From positions 1-64,000 of the forward strand of contig NZ_JAMXMV010000031.1 in assembly GCF_024055715.1 (NCBI RefSeq): a stretch of 64,000 nucleotides of DNA, written 5' to 3'. A program made the position numbers and the translations under genes. The notes under the pieces are model-generated. The model was given only the letters and a program-made list of their open reading frames with translations. It did not search any database and had not been told where the DNA came from. Source of the stretch: Actinoallomurus soli (GTDB lineage Bacteria; Actinomycetota; Actinomycetes; Streptosporangiales; Streptosporangiaceae). Shown piece after piece: positions 1-6,503 of this stretch; position 1 is the stretch's first letter; every line of letters starts with the position of its first letter.

Positions 1-229
1 CATCGCGTAACCACTCTCCTTCGTGTCTTGGTCGACTTCGAAGGGATCTACGCGATGGCCGTCCTCACTTCACGACGCCACGCCTGTCACCAGCGGAAAC
101 TCGTACACCACCTGCGTGGACGCAACCCCGGCAGACTCGCATTCGCTCGCCCTACGGGTGGCCTACGGCCATCAGACGGCAGCCCCACTCGCGCAATCAG
201 TGGCCCGGGCTGTCAGCCGCCCGCGAAGC

Positions 230-454
230 TCAGGCCCACAAAAGGATGGCTACGAGCATGACGGCCGAAAATGCAGCCAGCCCACCCCCAGACCGTCGTG
301 CCTGGTAGTAACCCATCCCACGCCTTACGGCATAGTGATCGGCCAACCCACGAGGCAGATCCAGGGCGACGAGGAGACCGAAGACCAATGGGGCAAGCCA
401 GATCAAGCCGAGAAGGTTGCTCCCGGGATGCACGTGCCTCCAGTGATCGTTCAC
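230..454 (-). CDS. Small two-helix membrane protein, unknown function
   Basis: A 74-residue protein with a GTG start. Two hydrophobic stretches are visible, roughly residues 14-32 (NLLGLIWLAPLVFGLLVAL) and 57-74 at the C-terminus, separated by a basic, tyrosine-containing loop. It is therefore probably a small membrane protein with two helices. No family is recognised. It lies on the same strand as the other small genes of this accessory region, inside the segment that the tRNA-Gly scar at 966-1009 suggests was brought in by an integrated element. The gene could be a remnant, because no good ribosome binding site is seen. Confidence 0.45.
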   Translation of the reverse strand: MNDHWRHVHPGSNLLGLIWLAPLVFGLLVALDLPRGLADHYAVRRGMGYYQARRSGGGLAAFSAVMLVAILLWA

Positions 455-655
455 GCCCCAGCCCCCCGTCTCCGCAACAATAGCTCGATCCGTCTTAGAT
501 CCACCGACGTGGGCTAAGGTTCCCTCCGCTTCCAGGGAGACTGGTCACCTGGTCTCAGCGGGATCGGATTGGATGGGTTGATCTCCAAGCGCCTCCGGCG
601 GGGGCGCTCAGGCTCGGGGATAGAGTCGGCCGGCACCAGGCGCACGGTAGCCGAT

Positions 656-719
656 GGCTGAGGTGGAAGCCGGGTCATCCCCTCTGCCTCCGTCCCAGGA
701 CAGGCCCAGCAGACCAGGC
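656..719 (+). repeat. 64-bp dispersed repeat, copy A
   Basis: Aligns without gaps to 2172-2235 at about 52 of 64 positions. Shared landmarks are the opening GAGGTGGAAGCC, a central TCATCCC, CGTCCCA and the closing AGCAGACCAGGC. Copy A overlaps the left arm of the large hairpin at 670-822; copy B has no matching right arm. Function unknown. Confidence 0.6.
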
Positions 720-822
720 CCCACGGGTCGAGGTCGTTCGTCCGTGGGGCGCTCCACCTCGACCCGTGGGGCCTGGCCCGCTTCCCCTCCGGGGTGGGAC
801 GAAGGCAGAGGGGATGACCCGG
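670..822. repeat. 153-nt inverted-repeat element (nested hairpin)
   Basis: The outer arms 670-697 and 795-822 are inverted copies, 28 bp with one mismatch. The inner arms 715-734 and 756-775 are a perfect 20-bp inverted repeat around a 21-nt loop. The whole stretch can fold into one long cruciform or RNA hairpin. No coding potential is supported across it. It could be a strong bidirectional terminator or a MITE-like element; no target-site duplication is obvious, so mobility is only a possibility. Confidence 0.75.
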
Positions 823-965
823 CGGGCGGTGCTGTGGCGAGGTCGCCGATGCCCATCGTCGGGCCATTAGCGGGCCATTAGCCTCGGTGATCAAGGGTCA
901 ACAGCGGTCATTCGCGATCACTCGGACGAGCAGGTCAGCGCCCAGGACGCCCCGGAACCAGACGA

Positions 966-1009
966 TTCCCAAGCTGGTAGCGCGGGTTCGATTCCCGTCA
1001 CCCGCTCCA
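966..1009 (+). other. 3' half of tRNA-Gly(CCC): probable att site of an integrated element
   Basis: The stretch begins in the anticodon loop (TTCCCAA, anticodon CCC) and runs through the variable region, a normal T arm (GCGGGTTCGATTCCCGT) and the 3' acceptor strand ending CCCGCTCCA. The 5' half of the tRNA is absent: nothing resembling a D arm or a GCGGGTG acceptor lies upstream. Actinomycete integrative elements typically use such an anticodon-loop-to-3'-end identity segment as the att core. By that logic the restored complete tRNA and the element lie to the left, beyond the window, and resident chromosome begins here. Confidence 0.8.
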
Positions 1010-1015
1010 CACGCG

Positions 1016-1054
1016 AAAGCCCAGGCCAGGAACAGGATTCCGAACCTGGGCTTT
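1016..1054 (+). terminator. Terminator hairpin after the tRNA-Gly 3' end
   Basis: The arms AAAGCCCAGG (1016-1025) and CCTGGGCTTT (1045-1054) form a perfect 10-bp stem immediately downstream of the tRNA 3' end, ending in a T-containing stretch. This is where the terminator of the original tRNA-Gly gene would be expected. Confidence 0.6.
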
Positions 1055-1153
1055 GCTCTTGATGGGGCCTAGGATCCCGCTCACCAGGGGCGGGTAGCAT
1101 CGCCAGTCACACCGGCCGGTCGCCCTCGAAGCAGGATGCCAGGACGGGGCTCA

Positions 1154-1295
1154 GGCCGGGCCGGGTCGCCGAGCGTGCAGCGCCAGTGGTCTTCCGGTCA
1201 GGGAGCGTTGTGCTCCGGCTGGATCGGATGGAAGTAGACGGTCAGACTCGGCCGGAGGCCGTCCGCGGTGATCTCGTTGTGCAGGATCAGGTCCT
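1154..1295. repeat. 142-bp perfect direct repeat, copy 1
   Basis: Identical base for base to 2690-2831, offset 1536 bp. On the minus strand it carries the last 30-odd codons of the 74-residue gene at 1198-1422 together with its 3' flank. This copy is joined to the intact 5' part of that gene, so it is probably the parental copy. Confidence 0.9.
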
Positions 1296-1422
1296 GCACC
1301 TCGACGGGACCCAGTTCCTCGATCGAGTCGGCCACCCGCCGCAAGAGCGAAGGAACGTTGCCTTGCTCCACTCCGTGCGGGTTGGACCACGTGCCGGATG
1401 GCCCACTGCTCACCATCGTCAA
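1198..1422 (-). CDS. Small conserved actinobacterial protein, unknown function
   Basis: A 74-residue protein. The central part (SLLRRVADSIEELGPVEVQD) looks like an amphipathic helix and is followed by alternating beta-type residues ending in PSLTVYFHP. The pattern resembles small cytoplasmic proteins that accompany regulatory or immunity genes in actinomycetes, but no function can be assigned. Its C-terminal coding part lies within the 142-bp repeat and is duplicated at 2734-2831, where it has been joined to unrelated sequence. It is on the same strand as the Imm32-like and DUF6896-like genes upstream. Confidence 0.5.
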   Translation of the reverse strand: MTMVSSGPSGTWSNPHGVEQGNVPSLLRRVADSIEELGPVEVQDLILHNEITADGLRPSLTVYFHPIQPEHNAP

Positions 1423-1565
1423 CGCGATCGTGCCATGCGGCGCGTGCCCGTTACATGCCCGCCAGAGGGGGGTGATCCCGGCCGCGTACGGTCACTCACG
1501 GGTTGACCGCGAAGAACGCGCAGGTCGGAGTCGCCCCCAGGTAGCCGACGGTCAGCGGAAGCGAC

Positions 1566-1584
1566 TTCCCAAGCTGCTAGCGCG
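1566..1584 (+). other. Second short tRNA-Gly-like att scar
   Basis: Nineteen bases matching the anticodon loop and variable region of the fragment at 966-984 at 18 positions, exactly 600 bp downstream and in the same orientation. Similarity stops before the T arm. It may be the eroded trace of another integration event at the same target, or chance similarity extended by duplication. Confidence 0.35.
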
Positions 1585-1636
1585 AGCGCCGAGGTCAGCC
1601 GCCTGCTGCGTCGGTGTCTCGAGGACGCTGCAGCGG

Positions 1637-2074
1637 TCACCGTTCTGACGGCGGCGGTGCCGCATACCAAACGCCATACCTTGTTGGGGCAACGATCAGG
1701 ATGCCCTCGCCGGCCAACTTCTCTAGCGTCGCAGAGAGCTCCAACTCGGTGACGGACTCCTCGCCGATGGACTGGGCGAACCGCCGGACTCGCCAGGCAT
1801 CGAAGATCAGCATCTCCGGCTCGGGGCCCAGGTCGACATCAATCAACACTCCGTCCCGGTCCGTGATGCGGCAGCCGAATCCATGGACGTCGTAGCGCAG
1901 GCCCCCGGGAAGCTCACGATTACGGGGAATGAGTCGCCGGTTCACAGCCCTGACCAGTGCACCGATACCACCCTCACTACCGATGTCGTGCGCCGTCGCA
2001 GCGATCACCGCACCGGTCAAGCGCTCCATAGCGCCAAGGAATCGCAACAGCACCTCGTCGGCATCCATCCGCAT
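1637..2074 (-). CDS. DUF6896-like protein, possible immunity-type protein
   Basis: About 145 residues if started at the MRMDADEVLLRFLGAMERLT methionine; the reading frame stays open upstream but runs through the dispersed repeat at 2172-2235 and looks non-coding there. The middle part (YDVHGFGCRITDRDG, then VDVDLGPE-type residues and IFDAWRVRRFA) matches my memory of the DUF6896 family. That family is found in actinobacterial accessory islands beside toxin-immunity genes; the assignment is made by eye. It lies downstream of, and on the same strand as, the Imm32-like gene, so the two may share a transcript. Confidence 0.6.
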   Translation of the reverse strand: MRMDADEVLLRFLGAMERLTGAVIAATAHDIGSEGGIGALVRAVNRRLIPRNRELPGGLRYDVHGFGCRITDRDGVLIDVDLGPEPEMLIFDAWRVRRFAQSIGEESVTELELSATLEKLAGEGILIVAPTRYGVWYAAPPPSER

Positions 2075-2171
2075 ATGCTCTCCGCTGCCAACGTCCAGGC
2101 CAAGGCATTTCGCCTCCGGCGGGGACCTCGGGATCCGGAATGACCGCGCCAATGGGCCGAGCCGGATGAGT

Positions 2172-2235
2172 GGTTGAGGTGGAAGCCTGCTCATCCCGTC
2201 GGCCATCGTCCCAAGACGAGTCGAGCAGACCAGGC
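2172..2235 (+). repeat. 64-bp dispersed repeat, copy B
   Basis: Partner of 656-719, roughly 80 percent identical without gaps. It sits in the 180-bp gap between the Imm32-like gene (ends 2254) and the DUF6896-like gene (start 2074), so on the minus strand it would be in the leader of the latter. Confidence 0.6.
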
Positions 2236-2253
2236 ACTAGCGGCGCCCTACCT

Positions 2254-2643
2254 TCATTGCCCCGGCATGCCGCCATGCGGGCTGTCGACCACCAGTGGTA
2301 CCGATCCTGCTGCGAGGTAGGGGTGATCAGGGAAGTAGTCGACGTGGAGGTGACCGCCGTCTTCCATCTGGGCCATGTCACTGAGATTGTCGGCGAGGAT
2401 GCCCCGGGCATCAGCGTTCCCGGAGATCACGAGAACCCGCCGCGCGGTATCGACATGGATGCGGACACCTGGACCGGTTTCCTGGGCGACTTCCACGGCT
2501 GTCAGGGAGCCGGGTTCGGCCGGCTCTGACTCCCAGCTCAGCGATCCCTCGCCGGTCACAACCAGCTCGGCCAATCGGAGCAGCTCCATCGCCGTCGCGC
2601 TCAGGTGCACTTCGCCGAAGGGCGGATAAGACACGATCCTCAT
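2254..2643 (-). CDS. Imm32-like immunity protein
   Basis: A 129-residue protein without signal peptide or membrane segment. The second half contains a strand ending in VLVISGNADARGILADNL, a helix rich in Ala/Met, then GGHLHVDYFPDHPYL and a final strand SVPLVV. This order (ISG-x-A...L...HLH-x-D) is that of Imm32, a predicted antidote family of polymorphic toxin systems. If so it would neutralise a secreted toxin by direct binding. No toxin gene is recognisable in the window, so it would be an orphan antidote. The match is by eye. Confidence 0.6.
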   Translation of the reverse strand: MRIVSYPPFGEVHLSATAMELLRLAELVVTGEGSLSWESEPAEPGSLTAVEVAQETGPGVRIHVDTARRVLVISGNADARGILADNLSDMAQMEDGGHLHVDYFPDHPYLAAGSVPLVVDSPHGGMPGQ

Positions 2644-2689
2644 GAGGTAACGCTCCCTAAGCGTACGGATCTGATCGAGGACTGAAGCC

Positions 2690-2831
2690 GGCCGGGCCGG
2701 GTCGCCGAGCGTGCAGCGCCAGTGGTCTTCCGGTCAGGGAGCGTTGTGCTCCGGCTGGATCGGATGGAAGTAGACGGTCAGACTCGGCCGGAGGCCGTCC
2801 GCGGTGATCTCGTTGTGCAGGATCAGGTCCT
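2690..2831. repeat. 142-bp perfect direct repeat, copy 2
   Basis: Identical to 1154-1295. Here it is joined on its right to a remnant of a SnoaL/NTF2-like gene, so it marks a recombination junction at 2831/2832. Confidence 0.9.
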
Positions 2832-2934
2832 CCGGTGGCGCGAGCCACTCGGCATCCTCGGTGAAGACCGCGGCGATTCGGCCGGCATCGTGACTGGCAT
2901 CGTGACCACCCTGGGTCACACCGTCAGTGTCCAA
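2734..2934 (-). pseudogene. Chimeric remnant: SnoaL-like fragment fused to a duplicated C-terminus
   Basis: The open frame encodes 66 residues made of two unrelated pieces. The first part contains DAGRIAAVFTEDAEWLAPP, which looks like the N-terminal helix and strand of SnoaL/NTF2-fold proteins. At the junction 2831/2832 it passes in frame into the last 30-odd residues of the gene at 1198-1422, brought by the 142-bp repeat. Neither part is complete. Its 5' end overlaps the 3' end of the upstream anti-sigma-like gene by about 11 bp. It is most likely a by-product of rearrangement, although the frame is intact and a fusion peptide could be made. Confidence 0.6.
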
Positions 2935-3292
2935 GCCCCAGGAGAGGCCCGACGAAGTACCTGAGGAACTCCGGTAAAGCGATGAAAACCAAGACGATCA
3001 GGGCGGTCAGCCATGTGCGTCGGTTCCTTAAGGTGCGCGGCGACGGACGTCGGATCCGACCGGAGGATGGCACCGGGGCCGGCGGAGCGGTGAACCAACG
3101 CGGCAAGATGGCTTCGGGCGGATAGCCCTGCGCGACAGCTTCCACCAGCTCCTCACGGCATGACCCGCATCCGCGGAGGTGTTCGATCACCTCTGCGGCC
3201 TCCCCATTGCTCAAGTCATATGACAGTAGCCGAGGGAGATCCGAAACGAAATGCTTGGCGTTTGAGGATCCGATCTGATCAAGCGATTCCAC
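2924..3292 (-). CDS. Orphan zinc-binding anti-sigma-like membrane protein
   Basis: A 122-residue protein. The N-terminal half has HLRGCGSCREEL at about residues 40-50, the H-x3-C-x2-C pattern of zf-HC2/ZAS domains that hold ECF sigma factors inactive, and with an upstream His it could bind zinc. A single membrane helix near the C-terminus (about 95-110, LTALIVLVFIALPEFL) is followed by only about ten residues, so no sensor domain is exported. ZAS anti-sigmas are normally encoded beside their sigma gene. None is adjacent here; the nearest, at 4741, has its own partner. Its sigma factor may have been lost with the rearranged DNA. Confidence 0.65.
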   Translation of the reverse strand: MESLDQIGSSNAKHFVSDLPRLLSYDLSNGEAAEVIEHLRGCGSCREELVEAVAQGYPPEAILPRWFTAPPAPVPSSGRIRRPSPRTLRNRRTWLTALIVLVFIALPEFLRYFVGPLLGLGH

Positions 3293-3477
3293 GGAAGGCC
3301 TGCATCTGTCGATGTTGCTATGAGTACCTCGATTCTATTATTCGAAGCTGAGCCGATCGAGTCTCAGGCCGCCGCCCCGGCCGTTACGGAGACCGGGTCA
3401 GGAGAGTGGCTTACGTGTCTCGGGCGGGAGCACGGACCGTCGATCCAACGACCGGCCGTGCTGCCATGCTGAGCGGC

Positions 3478-3828
3478 ATGGACGACCTTGCACTGCTCCG
3501 CCGCGAGTTCGACGCGGAGGAAGGCTCGTTCTTGCTCCAGCTCCGATGCGACCTCCATTGGGACAAGGAGGCGTTCAGCCGGCTGGAGCAAGCGATGCGC
3601 CGGGTCTGCACCCGGCAAGAGGGGCGCGATCAACTCGAACGATGGCTGGTCGAGGGCTACTGGTATCTGGCGGATTTCGTACCCGCTCATACCGGCCACC
3701 CCGACTTCCCGCGCCCGGAACCGCCGGAATACTACGAAGCCGCTCTTGAGCGCCTTCACGACCTGCAGAATTGGTTCGTGTCCGGATGCTCGCCCTACAT
3801 CCCGGAGCACGTCTGGCCGGACCTCTGA
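3478..3828 (+). CDS. Hypothetical cytoplasmic protein, 116 residues
   Basis: An acidic, aromatic-rich protein without membrane segments (for example YYEAALERLHDLQNWF near the end). The start MDDLALLRREFDAEEGSF was chosen because the sequence before it has the character of non-coding DNA; methionines at 3466 and 3406 are alternatives and no convincing ribosome binding site separates them. No family is recognised. It stands alone and is followed by a strong 18-bp hairpin. Confidence 0.5.
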   Translation: MDDLALLRREFDAEEGSFLLQLRCDLHWDKEAFSRLEQAMRRVCTRQEGRDQLERWLVEGYWYLADFVPAHTGHPDFPRPEPPEYYEAALERLHDLQNWFVSGCSPYIPEHVWPDL

Positions 3829-3891
3829 ACCCCCGCCTCGGGGGATGGCCGGGTCATCCACTTCGCCGGCGCCCCAGCGCGGTCGCTCGCT

Positions 3892-3933
3892 GCCGAGACT
3901 TTCGGTGGCGAGAGAGCCACCGAAAGTCTCGGC
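3892..3933. terminator. Perfect 18-bp stem hairpin, bidirectional terminator
   Basis: Arms 3892-3909 and 3916-3933 are exact inverted copies around the loop GAGAGA. It lies between convergent genes (3478-3828 plus; 3963-4388 minus) and could end transcription from both sides. No run of T follows, as is usual for actinomycete hairpin terminators. Confidence 0.75.
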
Positions 3934-3962
3934 GCTCGCTTTCTCGATAGCGACCGTCGGCG

Positions 3963-4388
3963 CTACCAGCCGCCTTCGGCGGTGCATCCGCTGTGGGACC
4001 CGACGAACCCGCAGGCACGGAGATTCCAGAGGATCCCCAGTCCGGACTCGTCCTTGGTGTTCACCGAGGTCGCACCCGCCGGAATCGTGGCGCCCCAGAA
4101 CTGGTAGGTCTTGAAGCCGTCATCGCTCCACTCGAGCTTGACGACGTCGCCTGGCGAGCCGCCGACGATTTGCGCGTGCCACTCGATGGCGTCCCCGTAC
4201 ATCCACAGTTTCACCGTCCGGCCCTGCACGGTGGTCTGGTGGTCGACGGCCCAGCTGGTCGCCTGGGCGGTGCCGGCAGATGCCACGGACCCGCCGAGGG
4301 CCAGAACAGCACCCGAGCCCAGAGCAACGGCCATCTGACCGATTCGCGAACGGAGGGCGTTCGCTAAGACGAAATTCCTTGGATTCAT
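3963..4388 (-). CDS. Small secreted protein of unknown function
   Basis: A 141-residue precursor. The N-terminus is basic, then hydrophobic and Ala-rich (MAVALGSGAVLALGGSVASA), with a likely signal peptidase site near ASAGTAQA at about residues 36-44. The mature part of about 100 residues is rich in Trp and Gly, with VQGRTVKLWMYGD, IEWHAQIVGGSPGDVVKLEW and two cysteines (CGFVGSHSGC) near the end that could form a disulfide. It resembles small secreted beta-sandwich proteins common in actinomycetes; no enzymatic motif is seen. It is followed by the hairpin at 3892-3933. Confidence 0.65.
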   Translation of the reverse strand: MNPRNFVLANALRSRIGQMAVALGSGAVLALGGSVASAGTAQATSWAVDHQTTVQGRTVKLWMYGDAIEWHAQIVGGSPGDVVKLEWSDDGFKTYQFWGATIPAGATSVNTKDESGLGILWNLRACGFVGSHSGCTAEGGW

Positions 4389-4740
4389 AGCGCGAACGTA
4401 CGTCGATTGCGCTGAACCCTGTCGCCAATGCGCGCACGGCCTCTCGCCATTTCATGCCCGGCCGGGACATGGGAGCGAGGGCAGGGCGCAGACCGGTGAG
4501 CATGGCAGGGCGGCCGCTCCGGTACGTCCTTCGAGTGTGCGGCGCGGGCGCCGGTCCCTCCGGTGGTGCCGCCGGTCTCGTGGTCGACCGGGTCGACCGG
4601 CCGTCGTTCCCCGCAGCGGTCCTACCGCTGAGTTCCCGAGTACGTGGTGCTCCGAGAGCATGGCGCTGACCAGCGCTGAACGCTTTGCCGGATCAGGTGG
4701 CAATCCCTTGATGTACGGCAATCCGGACGCGAGGAGGGTC
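4389..4740. other. Intergenic region upstream of the ECF sigma gene
   Basis: About 350 bp between the divergent secreted-protein gene and the sigma factor, with no supported gene. It has a local direct repeat (GTCGACCGGGTCGACCGG near 4582) and a GAGGAGG ribosome binding site just before 4741. Promoters for both directions must lie here, but no clear -35/-10 pair was found. Confidence 0.5.
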
Positions 4741-5319
4741 ATGTCATCTGATCCGGATGATGCGGAGTTGATCGCCCGGTCACTCGACGGCGATCAGGAC
4801 GCCTTCGTCGAGGTCGTCCGGCGCCACGAGGCGGCGGTGGGCGCCTACCTCGCGCGACGAGTCGGCCGGGACTCGGCCGAGGACCTGCTCGGCGAGGTAT
4901 GGGTGGCGGCGTTCAAGTCCCGGGCCAAGTACGACCGCGCGTTCTCGGACGCCCGCCCGTGGCTGATCGGCGTCGCGCACAACACGATCCGGCGGCACTG
5001 GCGTTCCCGTCCGGCCGAGGAGCCGGTGGCGGACATGAGCATCGTGGCGTCCGGGTGGGACCCGTGGGCGGCCGTGGACAGTCGCGTCGACGGAGAGTCG
5101 GTGCTGCGACGCGCCCTGGCGCTGCTCGGACCGCAACAGCGGGAGATCGTGACTCTGGTCGCCTGGGAGGACCTGACCGTCGCCGAGGCGGGCCGGGTGC
5201 TCGGCATGCCGTCGGGAACGGCGCGCCGTCGCCTGCACGAGGCGCGTACGGCGCTGCGGAACGCGCCGGGGATGGTCGAACTGCTGACCGACCACAACGC
5301 GATGAAGGGGGCGAGCTGA
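4741..5319 (+). CDS. ECF-family RNA polymerase sigma factor
   Basis: A 192-residue protein directing RNA polymerase to a specific promoter set. Region 2 covers about residues 10-90, with DAFVEVVRRHEAAV, the DSAEDLLGEVWVAAF helix for core binding and -10 recognition, and RPWLIGVAHNTIRRHWR. Region 4 is about 120-175, with LLGPQQREIVTLVAWEDLTV and the helix-turn-helix VAEAGRVLGMPSGTARRRL. ATG 4741 was chosen for the GAGGAGG about 5 nt upstream; the longer open frame lacks family similarity. The TGATG overlap with the next gene indicates translational coupling to its anti-sigma partner. Confidence 0.92.
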   Translation: MSSDPDDAELIARSLDGDQDAFVEVVRRHEAAVGAYLARRVGRDSAEDLLGEVWVAAFKSRAKYDRAFSDARPWLIGVAHNTIRRHWRSRPAEEPVADMSIVASGWDPWAAVDSRVDGESVLRRALALLGPQQREIVTLVAWEDLTVAEAGRVLGMPSGTARRRLHEARTALRNAPGMVELLTDHNAMKGAS

Positions 5320-6413
5320 TGGTTGACGAGATGGACCTGCTGAGGCGCCTGGAGGGCACCGGGCAGGTGCGGCCTGCCGCCTTCGACAAGGCGAGGTCCG
5401 CGCTGCGGGCGGCAATGGCCGCTGAAGAGGTATCGGAGATCAAGGGCGTGACGGAGGTCGGGAACGTGACCGAGATCAAGACTGCTTCGCACCGGCGGGC
5501 TCGGTGGGGCAAGGGTCGTACGGTGGGCTTCGGAGCCGTCGGGCTCGCCGCGGCCGCGGCGGTCGCGCTGGTCGTCACGTCCACGTCGGGGTCGGCGTCG
5601 GGCCACAACACCTCGGCGAGCGGGAGCCCCTCGACGGCCGCGGCGGCATCGGAGGGGAACCCGATCCTGGCCAGGCTGGCCGCGAACAACATGCCGCTGT
5701 CGACCAAGCTGCCGGGCGACGCGACGCTGGAGATCCGCAACCAGTCGCCCACCAGCGAGGCGGTGGGCGGGAACGGCATCGACATCTACACGGACGACGG
5801 CACGTACCACTGGGCGGTCGACAAGCGTGTCCTGCCGAAGGTGGCGGGCCAGAATCAGGACGACGGTGAGGGTACGTTCAAGCGCGACATCGCGGCGGCG
5901 CTGTACGCCGTGAAGGGTGACATCAACACCGCGCGCGCACGGATGGCCGTCGCCAACCTCATCCCGGGCAAGAAGGTGGATGACGGAACCAAGGCCGCGA
6001 ACGAGAAGCTCAAGGCCATCGCCAAGGAGAAGGGTAAGAAGTTCGTGCCCTTGAAGCCGCTGACCCCCATCCAGAAGAAGGATCAGACCGACAACTTCAT
6101 CTGGACGAACGCGATCGACGCTCTGGTCGCGGCACCACAGAACCCCCAGGTCCGGGCAGGTGTGCTCCGGATCATGGCGTCGATGCCGAACGTCAAGGTC
6201 GTGAAGTCCAGCACCGCCGGCCGGCCCACGCTCACGCTGTCGGACACCTGGCCGCACCTCGACGACTCGAAACTCGTCGAGTCGCTGGTCATCAACGCCG
6301 ACACCGGCGCTCCCGTCGCCCTCTTCAACAGGGCGCCGGGCCAGCCGCTGAACGCGACGTACTACCACGTCCGCCGGGTGAGCCTCTCCGACCTCAAGGC
6401 CGGCAAGTTCTAA
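5319..6413 (+). CDS. Membrane-anchored anti-sigma-type protein (CU044_5270-like)
   Basis: A 364-residue protein translationally coupled to the ECF sigma gene. Residues 1-68 are cytoplasmic (MDLLRRLEGTGQVRPAAFDK and a Lys/Arg-rich end), one membrane helix spans about 71-88 (VGFGAVGLAAAAAVALVV), and a Ser/Ala/Gly linker leads to an extracytoplasmic domain of about 250 residues ending in YYHVRRVSLSDLKAGKF. The arrangement matches proteins annotated as CU044_5270 family that regularly follow ECF sigma genes. A role as anti-sigma factor or envelope sensor is inferred; no zinc-binding ZAS motif is present. A strong hairpin follows at 6429. Confidence 0.75.
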   Translation: MVDEMDLLRRLEGTGQVRPAAFDKARSALRAAMAAEEVSEIKGVTEVGNVTEIKTASHRRARWGKGRTVGFGAVGLAAAAAVALVVTSTSGSASGHNTSASGSPSTAAAASEGNPILARLAANNMPLSTKLPGDATLEIRNQSPTSEAVGGNGIDIYTDDGTYHWAVDKRVLPKVAGQNQDDGEGTFKRDIAAALYAVKGDINTARARMAVANLIPGKKVDDGTKAANEKLKAIAKEKGKKFVPLKPLTPIQKKDQTDNFIWTNAIDALVAAPQNPQVRAGVLRIMASMPNVKVVKSSTAGRPTLTLSDTWPHLDDSKLVESLVINADTGAPVALFNRAPGQPLNATYYHVRRVSLSDLKAGKF

Positions 6414-6428
6414 CCGGTACGCGAGATC

Positions 6429-6461
6429 GTGCGGGCCGTCCGGTCACCGGACGGCCCGCAC
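6429..6461. terminator. 15-bp stem terminator between convergent genes
   Basis: Arms 6429-6443 and 6447-6461 are perfect inverted copies separated by TCA. It is placed between the anti-sigma gene (plus) and the HbpS-like gene (minus) and can serve both. Confidence 0.8.
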
Positions 6462-6503
6462 GTCCGTACAACGGTCGAAGAAGGTGCCGGCCGTCCACCC
6501 GCA

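Noticed and set aside
514-894. Minus-strand 126-codon frame across the large hairpin
   Set aside because: It is read through the inverted repeat; the resemblance to the frame at 2206 is explained by the shared non-coding 64-bp repeat.
918-1100. Minus-strand open frame containing VTGIEPALPAWE
   Set aside because: This is the well-known false protein produced by reading the complement of a tRNA-Gly 3' half; the true content is the tRNA fragment.
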